Shown here: piece after piece, positions 24,736-37,300 of the stretch | Layout: each line of letters begins with the position of its first letter | How positions within the stretch are numbered: position 1 is the first letter of the stretch | Source: Chalara sp. BL73 | Lineage: Eukaryota; Ascomycota; Leotiomycetes; Helotiales | Assembly (NCBI GenBank): GCA_918026815.1 | Contig: CAKJVC010000097.1 | Location: 124,001-188,000 of the forward strand | Direction of reading: 5' to 3' | DNA: 64,000 nucleotides | Notes under the pieces: generated by a model | Database searches by the model: none | Seen by the model: only the letters and a program-made list of their open reading frames with translations | Told to the model about the DNA's origin: nothing | Made by a program: the position numbers and the translations under genes

Positions 24736-27700
24736 ATGACCAGTTATCAGAATATAAGCGCGACTGCAAGTGGGGTTGATGTGGTATGTAATTGAAAGCA
24801 TGTTTGTCTTTTGGTTGCATGGAAATACTTCATTTGACTCCAAACTAATTCGTTGATCTCAGGGGCGGAATGGCGGCGTTAGAAATTTGGCGGCGAACCA
24901 CCCCGGGAGGAATAACGATATTATGTGAGTCTACTATCCATAATGATAAGGGTTTAATAAACAATATGTTAACTTATTCTAGCATCGACGTTGAGAATCC
25001 GCTTATTGGGCGAGCTCCAGCTCATGTGGAAGCAGAAGTGCGGGCATTTGCGGCAACCTATCGACTCATGGATATTCTTCCATTGCTTCTTACCGGCGCT
25101 AAAATATCAATGAATCCTGAGGAATTCCAAAATGTTGCGGGACTTACAACAGAGGAGTTAGAAGCTTTGGAAAGGGAAGGGAATATGACCTTCTGGGACC
25201 AAACGAAAGAACTCCGAACAACAATATTTACTTGTGCCATAGCAGCAATTGTCCAGTAAGTGCCTCAATAGTGGGGTAGTTGTCTTAGGATAAATCTAAT
25301 CTCGTTTCAGGGGCTGGGACCAGTCTTCCATTAACGGTAATTTCTAGTCTATTCCATAAAAACGTTGCGGCTAAATGGTCGTAGGAGCAAACTTGCGCTG
25401 GCCGCGTGACTTCTGCCTTCGCGTGGGATCACCCAACGGTAGTGCTACTAATAAAGACCTGTGGATCTTTGCCCTTATTAACGCTGCCCCTTTCATTTTT
25501 GGGGCTCTTTGGTATGGCACTGCTGATTACATTATTTCTTTTCCTTAAAGTCACTGAATAAAAGCTGATTTATAATATAGTGGCTCATGGCTGTGTGATC
25601 CATTTTCGTTCAAAGGTGGAAGACGTTTCGGAATTTTCTTTGCTGGCGTCTTCTGCCTTTTGTGAGTGAAAGATGCTCAAATCCAAGGTTTCGTCAGTCT
25701 AACTCATCAATTAGTTCGACAATTGGATCAGCAATTTCACAGACATGGCAGCAGTTGTTGATTTGTAGAGTGCTGCTTGGTATAGGCATGGGTGCAAAAG
25801 CTTCAATCGGCAAGCTAGTAATCTAGTAATTGTTGAGAGATTTACTAACATCTATTTAGTTCCTGTATATGCGGCAGAAGTCGCACCGGCTCATATCAGA
25901 GGTGCTTTGCTCTTACACATTCGAAACTATTCTCAAACTAATTCCTATACCTTAGGTAGGCTTGTTATGAACTGGCAAGTATATGATGCTCTGGGAAGCT
26001 TTTTGTAAGTTTCCTCTCTGTACCCCATCTGACAAGCTTACTTATTTTATACAGGGGCTTCTCCGCCAATCTTGCTTTCAACAATATCAAACGTTTGTCA
26101 TGGCGGCTTCAACTAGCAGCTCCATGTCTTCCTGCCATTCCGTTATTGTGTCTTATTTACACGTGCCCAGGTACGCCTTTTCTATTCTATTTTTCCTTCT
26201 GACTGCTAATAATAAACAGAATCAGCCCGCTTCCTGATCAAGAAGGGGAAGTTTAGGAAAGCGTATAAAAGCCTTCTCTACCTCAACGAAACACCGCTCC
26301 AAGCGGCAAGAGAACTATACCTCATACACGCCCAGAATGAAGCTGAGAATCTCTCATATAATCTGAGCATAGGCGAACAGGCAACAAGCAGACAAAGACA
26401 AGCGTTGCCTCAATCGGTGTCTGATATTTCAACCACGAACGACTCCACCGAAGGAGTTGGAACTGAGCTAGAGGAAATTTCAATTTCCGAAAGGGAAGTG
26501 AACGGCTCAACGGATGCCGACGAGCCAGATGCAACAAATCGTAGTTCTATAAATAAATTGATTTTCTGGAAGGATCTTAAGGAGTTCTACGAGGTACCAG
26601 GGTTCTGGAGGAGATTCAAGCAGCTATTCACCGTACAGAGGATGTCCTCGTCACTGATCGCAGCGGTTGTATTAATGGTTGCCCAACAGTTGTGCGGCAT
26701 AAACGTTATAGGTAAGTCCTCCTATCCTTCCTCAGAATCCCCCAAAAGTCAACTAATTCCACCTTCTGTAAAGCTTTTTATTCATCCACGTTGTTTAGCT
26801 CCGCAAACTACACATTGTTTAGCTCCGGAGATTGCACGGTGTTCAGCTCCAAAGACTCTACATTGTTTGGCTCTGCAAACTGCACATTTTTTAGCTCTGG
26901 AAACCCCACATTGTTGAACTCTAAAAACTGCATCTTGCACAGCACCAGCAACTCGCTGCTCAGCTCAGGAGACTGCACGTTGTTCAGCCCTGGAAACTCC
27001 ACATTGTTGAGCTCCGGAAACTGCACGTTGTTCGACTACGAAGAGTGCATATTGTTCAGCTCCGGAAACTCGTTATTCAGCTCCGGAAACTGCACGTTGC
27101 TTAGCTCGGAAATCACCACAGATCCAAGCAAAGAAACCGACGCTTTATGGTTAGGATGGGGATTTGGGCTCACGAATTTTTTGTAGGTCAAAAAGACCAA
27201 AATTTAGGCGCATGCTTTCCGCTAATTGATATAGGTTTGCCTTCCCAGCTTATTCGATCATTGACAAGGGCGGCCGACGCCCTCTGCTTCTCACCACAAT
27301 TCCCATATTAGCAATAACCCTTCTCGGAGCCTCTATGTCTTTCAAGATTCCGGAAGAGAACAAGGCACACAATTCGGTCATCTCTGTTTTTATCATCTTG
27401 TTCACCATGTTCTACTCTTTCGGACTAGGTCCCGTGCCTTTCACATACAGTGCCGAAGTTTTCCCACAAGGGAACAGAGGTAATATTCTTGCTTAAATTT
27501 CCAAAAAAAACTAGCTGAACTTGCTGCTGATTTATATCTAGAAGTTGGAATGTCTGTTGCGGTATTTTGCAACCTCCTAGGAGCAGGTATACTCAGTCTT
27601 ACAGTCCCTTTCATAAAGCACAATTTGCATTCAAGCGGCCTCTTAGGCCTATTTGCGTAAGCTATTGTTTTTCAATGCCAGAATTAATTTCTAACATTCG

Positions 27701-28049
27701 GCCCAGTGGATTGAATCTTGTCGCATGGGTTTCAGTTTTCTTCCTAGTATACGAGACCAAACAAGCAACACTTGAAGAAATGAGAAAAATCTGTAAGACT
27801 CAATATCGCTTCTTATGTACCATTCCGGCCCAACAAGTCATTTTATTTCTATCGTTCGCTCGCTCGCATCAAGTGGAATAGTTACTAATATTCCCTACAG
27901 TCTCTGTTACAACCTGGGATTATGTCAAGTATCAATTCTTTGAAGGCCTTCCATGGATCTACAGGTATGTGCGCACATTAGGACGAATACCACGAAAAGC
28001 TCCCCCCTACCGATTACGACGAGCACAAAGAGAAGGAGGTTTCTATTAG
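24736..28049 (+). CDS. MFS sugar-transporter-like permease with repeat-expanded loop
   Basis: Likely a plasma-membrane carrier of the sugar porter family; the substrate is unknown. Sixteen exons close exactly in phase to 804 residues: 24736-24783, 24863-24924, 24983-25255, 25311-25336, 25385-25511, 25581-25661, 25715-25809, 25860-25901, 25956-26004, 26055-26170, 26220-26711, 26774-27182, 27235-27479, 27542-27656, 27707-27792, 27901-28049. Family marks include AIVQGWDQSSINGANL (TM1), GSWLCDPFSFKGGRR, VPVYAAEVAPAHIRG, CPESARFLIKKGK, AQQLCGINVI (TM7), GGRRPLL and PFTYSAEVFPQGNR. A long charged loop separates TM6 and TM7. Between AFYSST after TM7 and ALWLGWGFGLTNF lie about 108 extra residues made of an 8-residue repeat. 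Intron 25810-25859 is GC-AG (GCAAGC). A possible LTR start follows 7 nt after the stop. Confidence 0.87.
26788..27111 (+). repeat. 24-bp coding minisatellite inside the MFS gene
   Basis: About 13-14 imperfect units encode the octapeptide T-L-F-S-S-G-N-C, with variants such as TLFSSGDC, TVFSSKDS and TLFGSANC. Two units are one codon short. All length changes keep the frame, and no stop occurs in the reading frame. The array occupies most of exon 12. It is predicted to enlarge the loop between TM7 and TM8 with Ser, Asn and Cys residues, including several N-x-S/T sites. Confidence 0.9.
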
Positions 28050-28055
28050 TTTATT

Positions 28056-28200
28056 GTTACGAACCTCGCCACGGATACGTGCACACGCCTGGTGGGCATG
28101 AGGCTCGGCAAGCTCGCTTCCATAACGCACTTTGCAAGCGAGTGGCGCACACGAGTGAGCGGTGCACCACTCACCAATTCTATGCTATTATAAGCCGACT
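28056..28200. repeat. possible LTR fragment (Ty3/gypsy-like start)
   Basis: The segment starts TGTTACGAAC, 7 nt after the MFS stop codon, and is unlike its AT-rich surroundings. Fungal gypsy LTRs often begin TGTTACG or TGTCACG. No matching end, target-site duplication or internal region was found, so the call rests on the start alone. Confidence 0.25.
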
Positions 28201-28353
28201 CAATTACAGTATTATTAACTAAACTATATAAACTACTTAATCAAAAACCTCTTTTAATAGACATGCACAAGCAGTATACGCGAATAATTTACATATGCTG
28301 CACTTTAGTAACGCACGTATTTACAGCTTTACAAGTAGGTTTGTAACCATCAC

Positions 28354-28368
28354 GGCACGCGCCGTGCC
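28354..28368. repeat. short GC-rich hairpin
   Basis: GGCACG and CGTGCC are perfect complements around a 3-nt loop. It may belong to the neighbouring repeat remnant. No function is claimed. Confidence 0.5.
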
Positions 28369-29232
28369 TGTTCTACTCACTCCAACAGTACTATTACACT
28401 CTAGGTGTTCCCTCCCTCAGATATTACTGTAAATCAAATCTAATCAGGGCGTAGCTTTTATTAGGCTAGCGACCCACTACAATGATATAAGATCGGACAA
28501 CTGGTCTACAGCACACTGCCAGTGTGGCAAGTTACGGCCTGCGAAGATGACCTTCTAACGACCCACTTATGGTGACACAAGCTCGAACGACCAGGAACAC
28601 CCCTAGTTCTCGAACCCGGCCGTCCAAAAGGTTTTTGCTTCAACATCAAATGTGTTTGTTTCAACCTGCTGGTAGGATTTGCGTCCTATTGGGCACCAAT
28701 GGATTAGGAACACATTTTGCGCTTTGTCTCTCTGGGCGAACGTGGCGCTGATACAAATTACGCCTACTTCCAAATCTAGACAGTTGAACTCCGAACCTCT
28801 GCAGCATGATATTGTATGTAGCCTCACCACAACTGAGTTGCAGTAGATGATTCCTTTCGCCTCTTCTTCGCTGGGACATAAGAGAGTAAGGGGAAATTAC
28901 ATGACCACCTTTCTGCCCAAGGGTCAAAACCTATTTTGAGTTATCTCGCTGCCTCCTCTATCATTTTTGTTTTGGTTCTTTTCATAGTGATGTAGCGGTA
29001 AATATACAAGGCGCCTTGTTTCATCCCGGACGGAATGTTCCGCAGCGTATGTGCTTGGACTGAATCCTATATCAGTCGGTGTGTAGGCTGCGTAGCAAAA
29101 AATGCACTTCCCTACTTTGTGTTTCTGCGTACCAGGAACTATTCAATTGCGCTTTTTGAATATTTTTCAGACAGTTCGCGATATATTGTGTTTAATCTTT
29201 CGGGTCGACGTCCCTCCCCGCATAACAACGCA

Positions 29233-31305
29233 ATGAACAGTAGTCATATCTATACAGGTCCCTGGGTTTACCAATCGCGTGGTAAAATTCTCGGGGCAAC
29301 AATAACTCTCTCTACAGTACAAGCGGGTTTTCTACTCTCCGGAATAACGGCCCTAGTTGGTCTGGCCGGGAACGCGGCTTGGGGTATATTGAAGTACATA
29401 TTCCACCAGCTATCATCAAGCCGTGATCCGAGACATGCAATATTCCGTCAACTACAAGCGATTCTCAAGAACTCCGGGACAGCAACAAATTCGGCTTGGA
29501 AATTTCTAACCCAGACTTGGGCGTGGCGGAAGAATAAAAAGACAAGAACCTGGCGCTTACGCATTTTCGGGTTGCTGTCCGCCGCCGTCTTTATCTCAAT
29601 CGGTTTCAGTGTTGCAAGCATCCTCTGCTCTCGATTCTTGGGGTCAGGGATTGATTATTTTCTCATTCACTCCACAGGCTGTGGCGCATGGCTATTCGAT
29701 CCTTCCAACGCGGAGACACCGCGAGCCATCTCAACACAATGGCAGAGCAAAATGCTAAGCGACGCTTCTAATGCAGCAACTTATGCAAGAACTTGCTACA
29801 ACACCACCAACCTCGGCGTAAGCCAATGCCAGGCGTTCCCTGTTTCTCAGATTGAATGGAGCACTAATCTTAACGCTTCCTGTCCCTTTAAAAATGGCAC
29901 TTGTGCTTTTTCGGATACGGCTGCCTATCAGATGGATACCGGATACTTGGATTCACATGACGTGCTTGGGATCAATGCCATACCCGGCGAGCGGATTGCT
30001 GTACGAAAGGTTGCCACTTGTGCTCCAATCAGAGCTAAGCCTTACATGAAAGATGCCAATGTACCTATTGGCTCCCCCGGGGAGGAGATTATTAACCCAT
30101 TCATTCTATTTGAAATGGGACCACTTTTGAATCAAACGGCGACTACATTCGATTACAATTTACTGTCGCGGTACTGCCAGATTGGGCCCGATCTACAGTA
30201 AGTAATTTATTAGCCAGCCATTATTTCGTTTAGCTGATGCGGCAGGACTGTCACCGATGTGGGAGGCTCCTTGATCTGGTCACCGATCCCGGATCTACAA
30301 AGGTCGGATGGCCAAGCCTCTCTCTTCTTATTCAGTCAGAACTCCGTCAAGTACGCGCATCCAAATGATGACTATGTTTTTAAAGCCAACAAATCGATTC
30401 CTGGGGACGGAGATATCATCTTCTACGACTACAATTATTCTGTTGCAGTGTTGGGTTGTGTGGACCAATACCAACTCTGCAATCCTGCCAAGCCCGGACC
30501 TGTAAAAGGGGAGATGGCTTGCTCTCCCCTAAGCACCAAAGCCACATTGGCGAACTTCACAGGCCTCGGTCTCAATTCGTACCAGCTAGAAACTGCACGG
30601 CCGGTCTTCACGGCTATGCTCCAGTCAGACATGCACAACGTGGTGTGGGGCAGGCGTGGATCTGCCCTTATATCACAGTCTACTGTCAGGGATCTCCTGC
30701 AACTGGCACCACTGCCTGATAATCAGTGGCAGATAGAACTTGCAGGCTGGTTTGGAGCTTCTCTCGCTCGCTTTCAGCAGTCACTGCTCGAGTACGCCAT
30801 TGGTCCTGTCGGTATTATAGAGAATGGTGGGAGTGTCATATCTCCTGCTTCAAATGATACGGTTGGAAGAGCGATTTGCAACCGGCAGATGATTCGGAAT
30901 GCGAGCGGATATCAGAACTTTAGCACCTTGGCTTTAGTAATCGTCTTGCTTGTGTCATCGGTACTCATCGGTTTAGACTTGATGCTCGATAGAGGTATTG
31001 GTTTTGTGCAGAAGAAAATGGGGAAAGAAGCGGAGTATAGAAGGCTGTGCTGGGTTGAGGATGGATACCTACAAGTACAGAGGATGGCATATGAGGGGGC
31101 GGGGTATGGTGATTGGGAGGAATGTGCTGGGAATGTTCCAGTCCTCAAGGAGAACAATCGTAGTTTACAGCTACTTGGTGGTCTGGACGTCGAGGATCCA
31201 AACCACCCCAAATTGCAGCACGTGCAGACGGATCAGGAAGCGGCGGGAGACAGTATGTCGACGATGGCATCGACTCTTTTGCTAACATCAGAAAGGCGAG
31301 TTTGA
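29233..31305 (+). CDS. fungal multi-pass membrane glycoprotein of unknown function
   Basis: Two exons (29233-30197 and 30246-31305) close in phase to 674 residues. I chose the ATG at 29233 because the upstream in-frame extension to 29035 lacks features and this ATG precedes the first hydrophobic segment directly. Predicted membrane helices lie at about residues 35-55 (TVQAGFLLSGITALVGLAG), about 115-137 (IFGLLSAAVFISIGFSVASIL) and near the C-terminus (TLALVIVLLVSSVLIGLDLML). The large central part has many N-x-S/T sites and paired cysteines, consistent with an extracellular domain. The architecture is common among unnamed fungal proteins. I do not know a function. It lies tandem with another membrane-protein gene at 32257. 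Confidence 0.8.
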
Positions 31306-32256
31306 GGGATGTTGGAGTAACGTTTGACTTGTGGGTTCTTGTTACAGCTAGAGGAAGTGAGGTGGGACAATCTTAAGCGTATCAAAGGATGCGCAAAATG
31401 TGACGGTTCAAATCAATGATTTCTGAGGTCTGCGGTTCTAAGTTCTATCAACAGGAGGATGTTTATAAGTTTACAAGCAGCCTATACCTGATCTAGGAAT
31501 ATGGAACACAGGAGGCAAAATCACGTGTGTTGAGGCAATTGATATTAATCTTAACCTGCTTGTACACATCTTATCGGAACGCCTGTGTAATACCTGCAAC
31601 TGGACCTTTTTGATGAGGTGACCTTTGCGTCACCAGGGTTGAGAAGAATCTCGAGCGCGATTGGAGGGAAGCCTTGTCATATCCTAGAGTGCACATTCAT
31701 ACATGGTAGCCAGATTCAGTAAATTTTGGAGCTCCCAATTGCGGTGGCAATCGCAAAGAAGAACCGGCTATCATGATTGCAATCGACACAGAGCAGTTAA
31801 TTTATCAACGACGATAGAAGAGGTTATGTTCAGGAAACAAGCTTCCTACATCCAAATTGTTGCGGCAATTGCCTTCGCTGGATGTTGTACTCCTCTTCAG
31901 CACTTTAATTGATTTCTTGTTTGGCGCTGGGATGGAGGCTTACTTCTCGAATGTCAATGCGTGTAATGACCGTCTGTATTTACCCAGTATATGCTAGATG
32001 CCTAGCTTAGCACACAATGGATACCCCAAGAGACATAACCTGAGTAGTGAGTTTGTCCTAAGACTAACCCCTGTTTGGTGTAGTGTTAACTAATGCTTGG
32101 CAATGATGCGGCTTAACTTCCGTTGTGCACGTGATAGTAATTGGCATGGCTTGGATGACAGCCTAGCCTCAGCCTCACTCAACCTCTCCAAATGACCACT
32201 TTTGACGTTTTCATTAATAGCACGAGACGCCAAAGTGATATGCGATGTGATCAGAA
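31306..32256. other. intergenic region, nothing recognised
   Basis: Only short open frames without motifs occur. The final 100-200 nt should contain the promoter of the gene starting at 32257. Confidence 0.45.
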
Positions 32257-34044
32257 ATGGACCACTCGGACATCCCATCCTACACGCGCCATTGGCGCAC
32301 GCTCTACCAGCACAGGCAACAGTGGTACCAGTCCATCCTCGGCGCAATCATGAATTACCACTTCGGCATCCTACTCCCGCATTTCCTTTTCACCTGGCTT
32401 GTAACTGCCCTCATCCTCGGCCCCTCGCCTATGCGTCCACTTTCCCTCCATCTCCTCGCCATCCTGCTCTCCCTCGCCGCCCGCTTAACCTGGACCTTCC
32501 TGTTCCGACATCCAGGCCAGTTTGCAGGACTCAAGAGACCGGGATTGGCCTATCGGTGGACAGTGTTGGCCGTGTGCGGGGCGACTACGGTGCCGAATTT
32601 GTGTGTGCATGCGGTTGTGCTGGGGAGGAGCTTCCGAGGGCTGAGGGAGGAGGAGGCAAGCTTGATGGCGGCGAAGCTAGAGGTTGCGATAGGTGCGGTG
32701 CAAACTGGGCTCTTGGGGGGGGCGAGTATGGTCTGTGTGTGGATGGTTTGGAGATTTTTGGTGGATTGGGAAGACGAAATGTATGATCCGTGCGTGAAGA
32801 GCGAGTTGGAGGGGAGGAGGCTCAGAAGAGTGGCTGGAGAGTTCGAGCCAGGGCGGGAGCCTTATTCGGATACTCCGCATTCTTCCGTCTCTCGTAGGCA
32901 AGGAACAACGGCGGTCAATTATTTTGCAGTAGCATATGCAAAGCAGCGAATAGAAGCATCAATGGCTGCACAAGAGCCGGAGCGAAGCCATCAACGAGAT
33001 ATCCCTCGCGACTCTATTATAGAGCAAGAACATGGAGAAGGAGCGGTAGAAAATCAAGATATTGCTATATCTGTGGAAGGCCAGTCTCCAACACCACTTC
33101 GATGTCTAACAGTAGCAAGATACGACTACATGGATAAGAACCACACCGGCGCACACTCTTGGCTATCCTACCCTCTCATACCCGCTCTCATCTTCACCTA
33201 CAGCTCAATGCTATCTATTCCCATGATAATGTTCATAAATGAAACCAGACATTCAAAGACCCCTTCGCCGTAAGTGCTGCCCCACTTCTGATTCGGTAGC
33301 TCCACTAACCGTCGCATAAGCAAAGCAAAAAAAGGCCTCCTCTACACACTCTTAGGCAGCTACCTCCTCTGCTTCTATGCCCTCAAGCACCGTCTTCGAA
33401 GGTCTTTGTTTGAAAAATTCGAGTTGCCGCTCCCAGAGCCGTGGATCCAAGCCTCACCATTCCGCGGTCGCAACCAGTTCAAAAGACTCTATGCCGGGCC
33501 GCCAACCACGCTTGACCCTCGTCTACGCGCCATCCCCCCCGCGGCAGTATTTAATCCCGCAGCTATTCGAACCAAGGGCTACATGCAAGCTTACAATGCA
33601 CACCCTTCCTCCTGCACCCAGTACTGGGGTCACCAGGGACGACAGCAGAGATCGACGTCTCTGACTATACCTACTGTTCTTCGAGTGGGGTTCATAGGCT
33701 TAGCAGCCCTTTTGTACTTGAATGGGTATCGGTGCATCCTATCGTATCCGGTTATATATGGTGTGGACTTTGGTGAATCGGATGAGGACCGGCGCAGACT
33801 GGACCGGATTGCATATTGGAAGATATTTTTACTAGCGTCTATGGTGCCGCAGATGATATTTATCGTAATGCATGCTTTGGGGAGTGCGGGGAGTATGCTT
33901 ATGCTGTGGTTAAAATGCCATCTGAAGTACGTAGAGATAGAGAATCAGGATCGGCAAGATACGTTCGATGACTATGCCCGAGGCGCGGTCCCGTCCGTGG
34001 GACAGCGTAGCGATCGTGGCGAGAGGTCAAGCGGTTCGGGCTAA
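32257..34044 (+). CDS. multi-pass membrane protein of unknown function
   Basis: Two exons (32257-33269 and 33321-34044) join in phase across a 51-nt intron to 578 residues. Hydrophobic helices are visible at about residues 30-52 (GILLPHFLFTWLVTALILG), 60-80 (LHLLAILLSLAARLTWTFL), 95-115, 140-165 and 310-335 (LIPALIFTYSSMLSIPMIMF). Further ones lie in exon 2 at about 345-360 (LLYTLLGSYLLCFYAL), 430-450 and 500-535. A hydrophilic loop between about 180 and 300 is probably cytoplasmic. There is no signal peptide. I do not recognise the family. Its third and fourth helices coincide with a GC-rich stretch (32550-32830) that leaves long open frames in other phases, which are shadows. Confidence 0.75.
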
Positions 34045-34146
34045 TATAAGGAGAGTGCATCGTACTTTTCGGCCCGCGCATCTCCTAGTAGCGTCAGTAA
34101 GGTGCTGCTATCGAACGGACCCAGATAGCGTTACCAGCGAAAAGCT

Positions 34147-36539
34147 TCAAATCAGCCGAATATTTCTCTCCTCAGCATCCTCAAATTCCCGTATCAAGTT
34201 GCCATCCGCGATTCTGCCAACACCAAGTCGTCGATACACCTGCCCTTTTCCATCGATCTGCTCTACACACTCAACGAACAGTACATCTAGCACTGGATCC
34301 GAAGTCTTTAGCCATATTCCATGACGAAGGTATCTCGTCGAGACGTGGAGCGCATACACAGCGAATCCGAAATCTGCACACGTTGTTTTATCCGTCCTCA
34401 TTTGCTCAAGCGAGCCCCAACCAGCGATGACCTCAGGCCGGAAAGCAGAGCATATAGCGCGCCAGTTACAAGATTTTGGAGCAGTGTTGTAGGCGGTTGA
34501 AAGCGCGGCGCTCCGTAAGTTTTCTTCCGTATCCAGGCATCCTCGAACGTGCACAGTGTGTAGTTTTCCTCGAAGATGGAGGCAGGCCAATGAGTTCTCA
34601 GGATTGAACTGGGCTGTTACTACTGCAGCGTTCGCAGGACGAACTCTGTGGTTGTCGAAAACAAAATAGTCAGGATCATCGTGCTCGCCATGTCGTCCTA
34701 AACAGACACCGTTTAGCTTAAATGCCGGCTGTGTTCCTTTTACTCTCTCCGGCCATCGCACCGGCGTCATAAGCGAGGCAAATGACCACGATGGGACTTC
34801 TCCGACTTTTGTGGCCCATGCTTGGGCAGAATGGTCTTGCTCCCAGAGAAGACCGTAGTGGAGGTCTCGTAACCACAAGCCAGCTACATATATTTCCTTC
34901 TGTAGATTAATCTGCGCAGCAATACTCTGCTTAGGATTTGCAAGTATCATGCCAACTTCTTTGGCCAGACCTGACAGGGCCATTATGCGGTCCTTCTCCG
35001 GTTTCGTTAAATGCTGTCCAGAATAAACTTCGAGAGCGTGATACCAAAAGTTCAAGATGTTCATGTTGGAAAAGTGGAACGAAGCCTTTAGCTGGAGATG
35101 CTTACGAAGATCCAGGTTCGCTCGATTGAACGCGAGTTGGGATTGATCATAAGCTCGAGGTAGCTCCTGTTGACATTCATAAAATAGGCCGTGCGGAGTG
35201 TACCACAGGAGTCTTTTGCTGAGAAGCCACTCTTGCAGGATCCAGCCTCGCTTGAAGAGGATGCTGGATCGGATTTGCGATATGTACTCATCCACTAGGG
35301 ACGTTCGCCGTCTGTACACATAAAAGTGGCCACCTAGAGCATTCATTTTGTCTCGATATGGCAGTCGTACCAGGTTTGATACCCACGGTGTGATGTCTTC
35401 CACTTGTTGATGTAGAATGCCTTTGCTCATATCTTCCGCGGTTCCCGCCAACGTGAATATAGAAAATTGATAGTACTGCGCCATCTTCGGTGCTTCCCTC
35501 CCCCAATCAACGTAATCATCTCCCTTTTGAATAATGCAGATCGAGTCGATCCAAATATACTTGATACTCAGCTTTTCCGTAATCACAAGCGCATCCCAGA
35601 ATAGTTGTGGTAGCTCGCCAAATTCGCCGCCGAGCAATCTCTCTTCGTAATTTTCGGTGGTTGTTTTGCAAAGCTCGGTCCCATCATTCCAGCGGTGCGT
35701 CAGGGTAATATAGGCACCGTGCAGGCCTTCTGTGTTGCGGAGATAAAGTCTCCGGCGTCCGCCTTCTTGGGTCACTTCGATGACTCGAGTCGGCAGCGGC
35801 GAGAAATGAGGGTCAATACGAGTAGATCCAGACACTGTTTCATTACATTTCGAATGGGCTAAGCAGTCTTGGATCCAGTTTCTCGCTGTTTCGTAATACA
35901 ACTCCGAGGATGGGTCGCTTCCGAAGTATCGCCCGATGATATCTTCATTCAAGGCTGCTGGGCTTGCTTTTGGCGCAAGAATCAGTCAAAACTCACTTTA
36001 AGAATATCTAAATATGAAGGAAAGTACGCACACGGATCTGCAGCAAGGCATATTTCATGCTCCGACTGGTTCCTGACCTCGCTAAACTGATCACCTAGCT
36101 GGATGAGGAGACGATTGGCGCGTAATCCAGGCCCCATCAGGCTCGCTTTATCATCCCTGTAGCTCATAGAAGCGGTCATGTGCACGTACAGATCCGGATT
36201 CGTTGCTTTCTGGTTATTGAAGAATGTGGTGTAGAAGTATGTCGGTCGTTCCACATCCTTCACAGCGTCCAGCAACAGCGAGCAGAACTCGCAGCCATCA
36301 CGTGCGCTCATCTCAACCTCTTTTAACATGTAACCCCTTCTGCGACTTGGGCTTCTGGCGAATGACTGGATGTCGAAGTTTTGACAGCGATTGCAAAGGC
36401 TCGCCGCAGTCTCAGCCTCGTCGCTGGTGTCTTCGACATCTCGGGCTTGAGCGGCCTCCAGCCATTCGTCGTGGTCAACTTCCGCGATTGGGTCGAAAGT
36501 TGCCAGCGATATCAAACTCGGGTTTCGGCGAGGAGGCAT
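34147..36539 (-). CDS. HET-domain protein (heterokaryon incompatibility family)
   Basis: HET-domain proteins mediate cell death after fusion of genetically unlike hyphae, or related recognition responses. Two exons (36539-36032 and 35966-34147) close in phase to 775 residues, using donor GTGCGT and acceptor AAAAG. The alternative donor at GTGAGT near 35991 does not fit the phase. The ATG at 36539 is the first in frame. The N-terminal part has the CNRCQNFDIQSF and SARDGCEFCSLLL segments seen before many HET domains. The HET core starts at YITLTHRWNDGTELC (about residue 245) and continues with IDSICIIQKGDDYVDWGREAPKM. LTHRW replaces the more usual LSYCW, a known variant. The C-terminal half is unassigned. 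It is convergent with the membrane gene on its 3' side, 102 nt away. Confidence 0.88.
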
Positions 36540-36830
36540 GAGCAAATGCAGTCTATGGTGTCAGTGTGTTTTCGCTCTGTAGTTTCTAGAATACAACCTA
36601 GGCAGATGAGAAGTTGAGTGATGACAAGCCAGCCCTTGTCTAGCGTGCACACAGACAGTCCGCTAGGTTCATAACGCTCACCTCATATTAAAGCAGCGGC
36701 CGCTCCCCGGCATCTTATTGCATCTAGTGGGCGGTATCTACCTGAAAAGTGGGCTCGGAGCGGAGTGGTTTATCCCCAGGATGCGGGGCTTTTAGTGCTT
36801 CGGTCGATCCCGTGCCTCCACTTGGCTATA

Positions 36831-36893
36831 GATAGTACGCCGAAAGCGGACTCTACAGTACTTAGCATACGTGACGTCACGATTATAAAGTCT
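36831..36893 (+). repeat. repeat copy 1 around the palindrome TGACGTCA
   Basis: GATAGTACGCC, then TTAGCATACGTGACGTCAC and ATTATAAAGTCT align with the copy at 39783-39847. The copies differ mostly by C/T and G/A changes. Both lie in gene-free sequence on either side of the gene at 37864. Confidence 0.65.
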
Positions 36894-36999
36894 ATACAAA
36901 AGGTCCGCACAGGCGTGTCTATATATGGATACTAAACTAGGGAAACCAAAATACAGAAAAGAGCGCATTTTAATATAAACATCTGGTAGCGGCTCTAAA

Positions 37000-37300
37000 T
37001 GTCACGGCATACCTCACCCTTTGCCTCGCTTAGCCAACTAGCTGAGGGGGCGTTTTGTAGCGTCTGGTTTCTAAGCGATCTACCCTTGTCGTTCAGAAAC
37101 CTGAATAAGGAGCGTCATTCCTACTTCTAATTGTTCAAGATAGTACCGTTTAGCTTTTTATTTTAGATTTTAGTATATAAATCTCCCTCCCTAATCGGTT
37201 TCTTGTCTCTGTTCTAAGTTCCGTGTTACTACTCTTAAGCTCTCTGATTACCGCTTCAGCCATAGCTAAAGTGTCGTCTTTCGTTCTCACCACCTTTACG
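37000..37300 (+). repeat. possible solo LTR (Ty3/gypsy-like)
   Basis: It starts TGTCACGGCA and has a GC-rich first third. A TATA-like TATATAAATC lies about 170 nt in (near 37175), followed by pyrimidine-rich sequence, as in many fungal gypsy LTRs. No second LTR, clear 3' end or target duplication was seen. Confidence 0.3.

Larger units (their letters stand above)
28050..29232. other. intergenic region with possible LTR remnant
   Basis: No gene was supported in this 1.2-kb gap. A TGTTACGAAC start and GC-rich start-like segments near 28056-28170 suggest an old LTR. A short hairpin lies at 28354-28368. The last part should hold the promoter of the membrane-protein gene at 29233. Confidence 0.4.

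Noticed and set aside
24494..24739. 81-codon frame as the start of the MFS gene
   Set aside because: It ends in a stop overlapping the ATG at 24736, while exon 1 from 24736 joins the following 15 exons perfectly in phase.
26808..27026. Minus-strand open frame rich in LNNV repeats
   Set aside because: It is the antisense shadow of the 24-bp array in the MFS gene. Any period divisible by three keeps other frames open.
32202..32786. 194-codon frame overlapping the membrane-protein gene
   Set aside because: It lies in a GC-rich part of the gene at 32257, has proline/arginine-rich low-complexity composition and no continuation.
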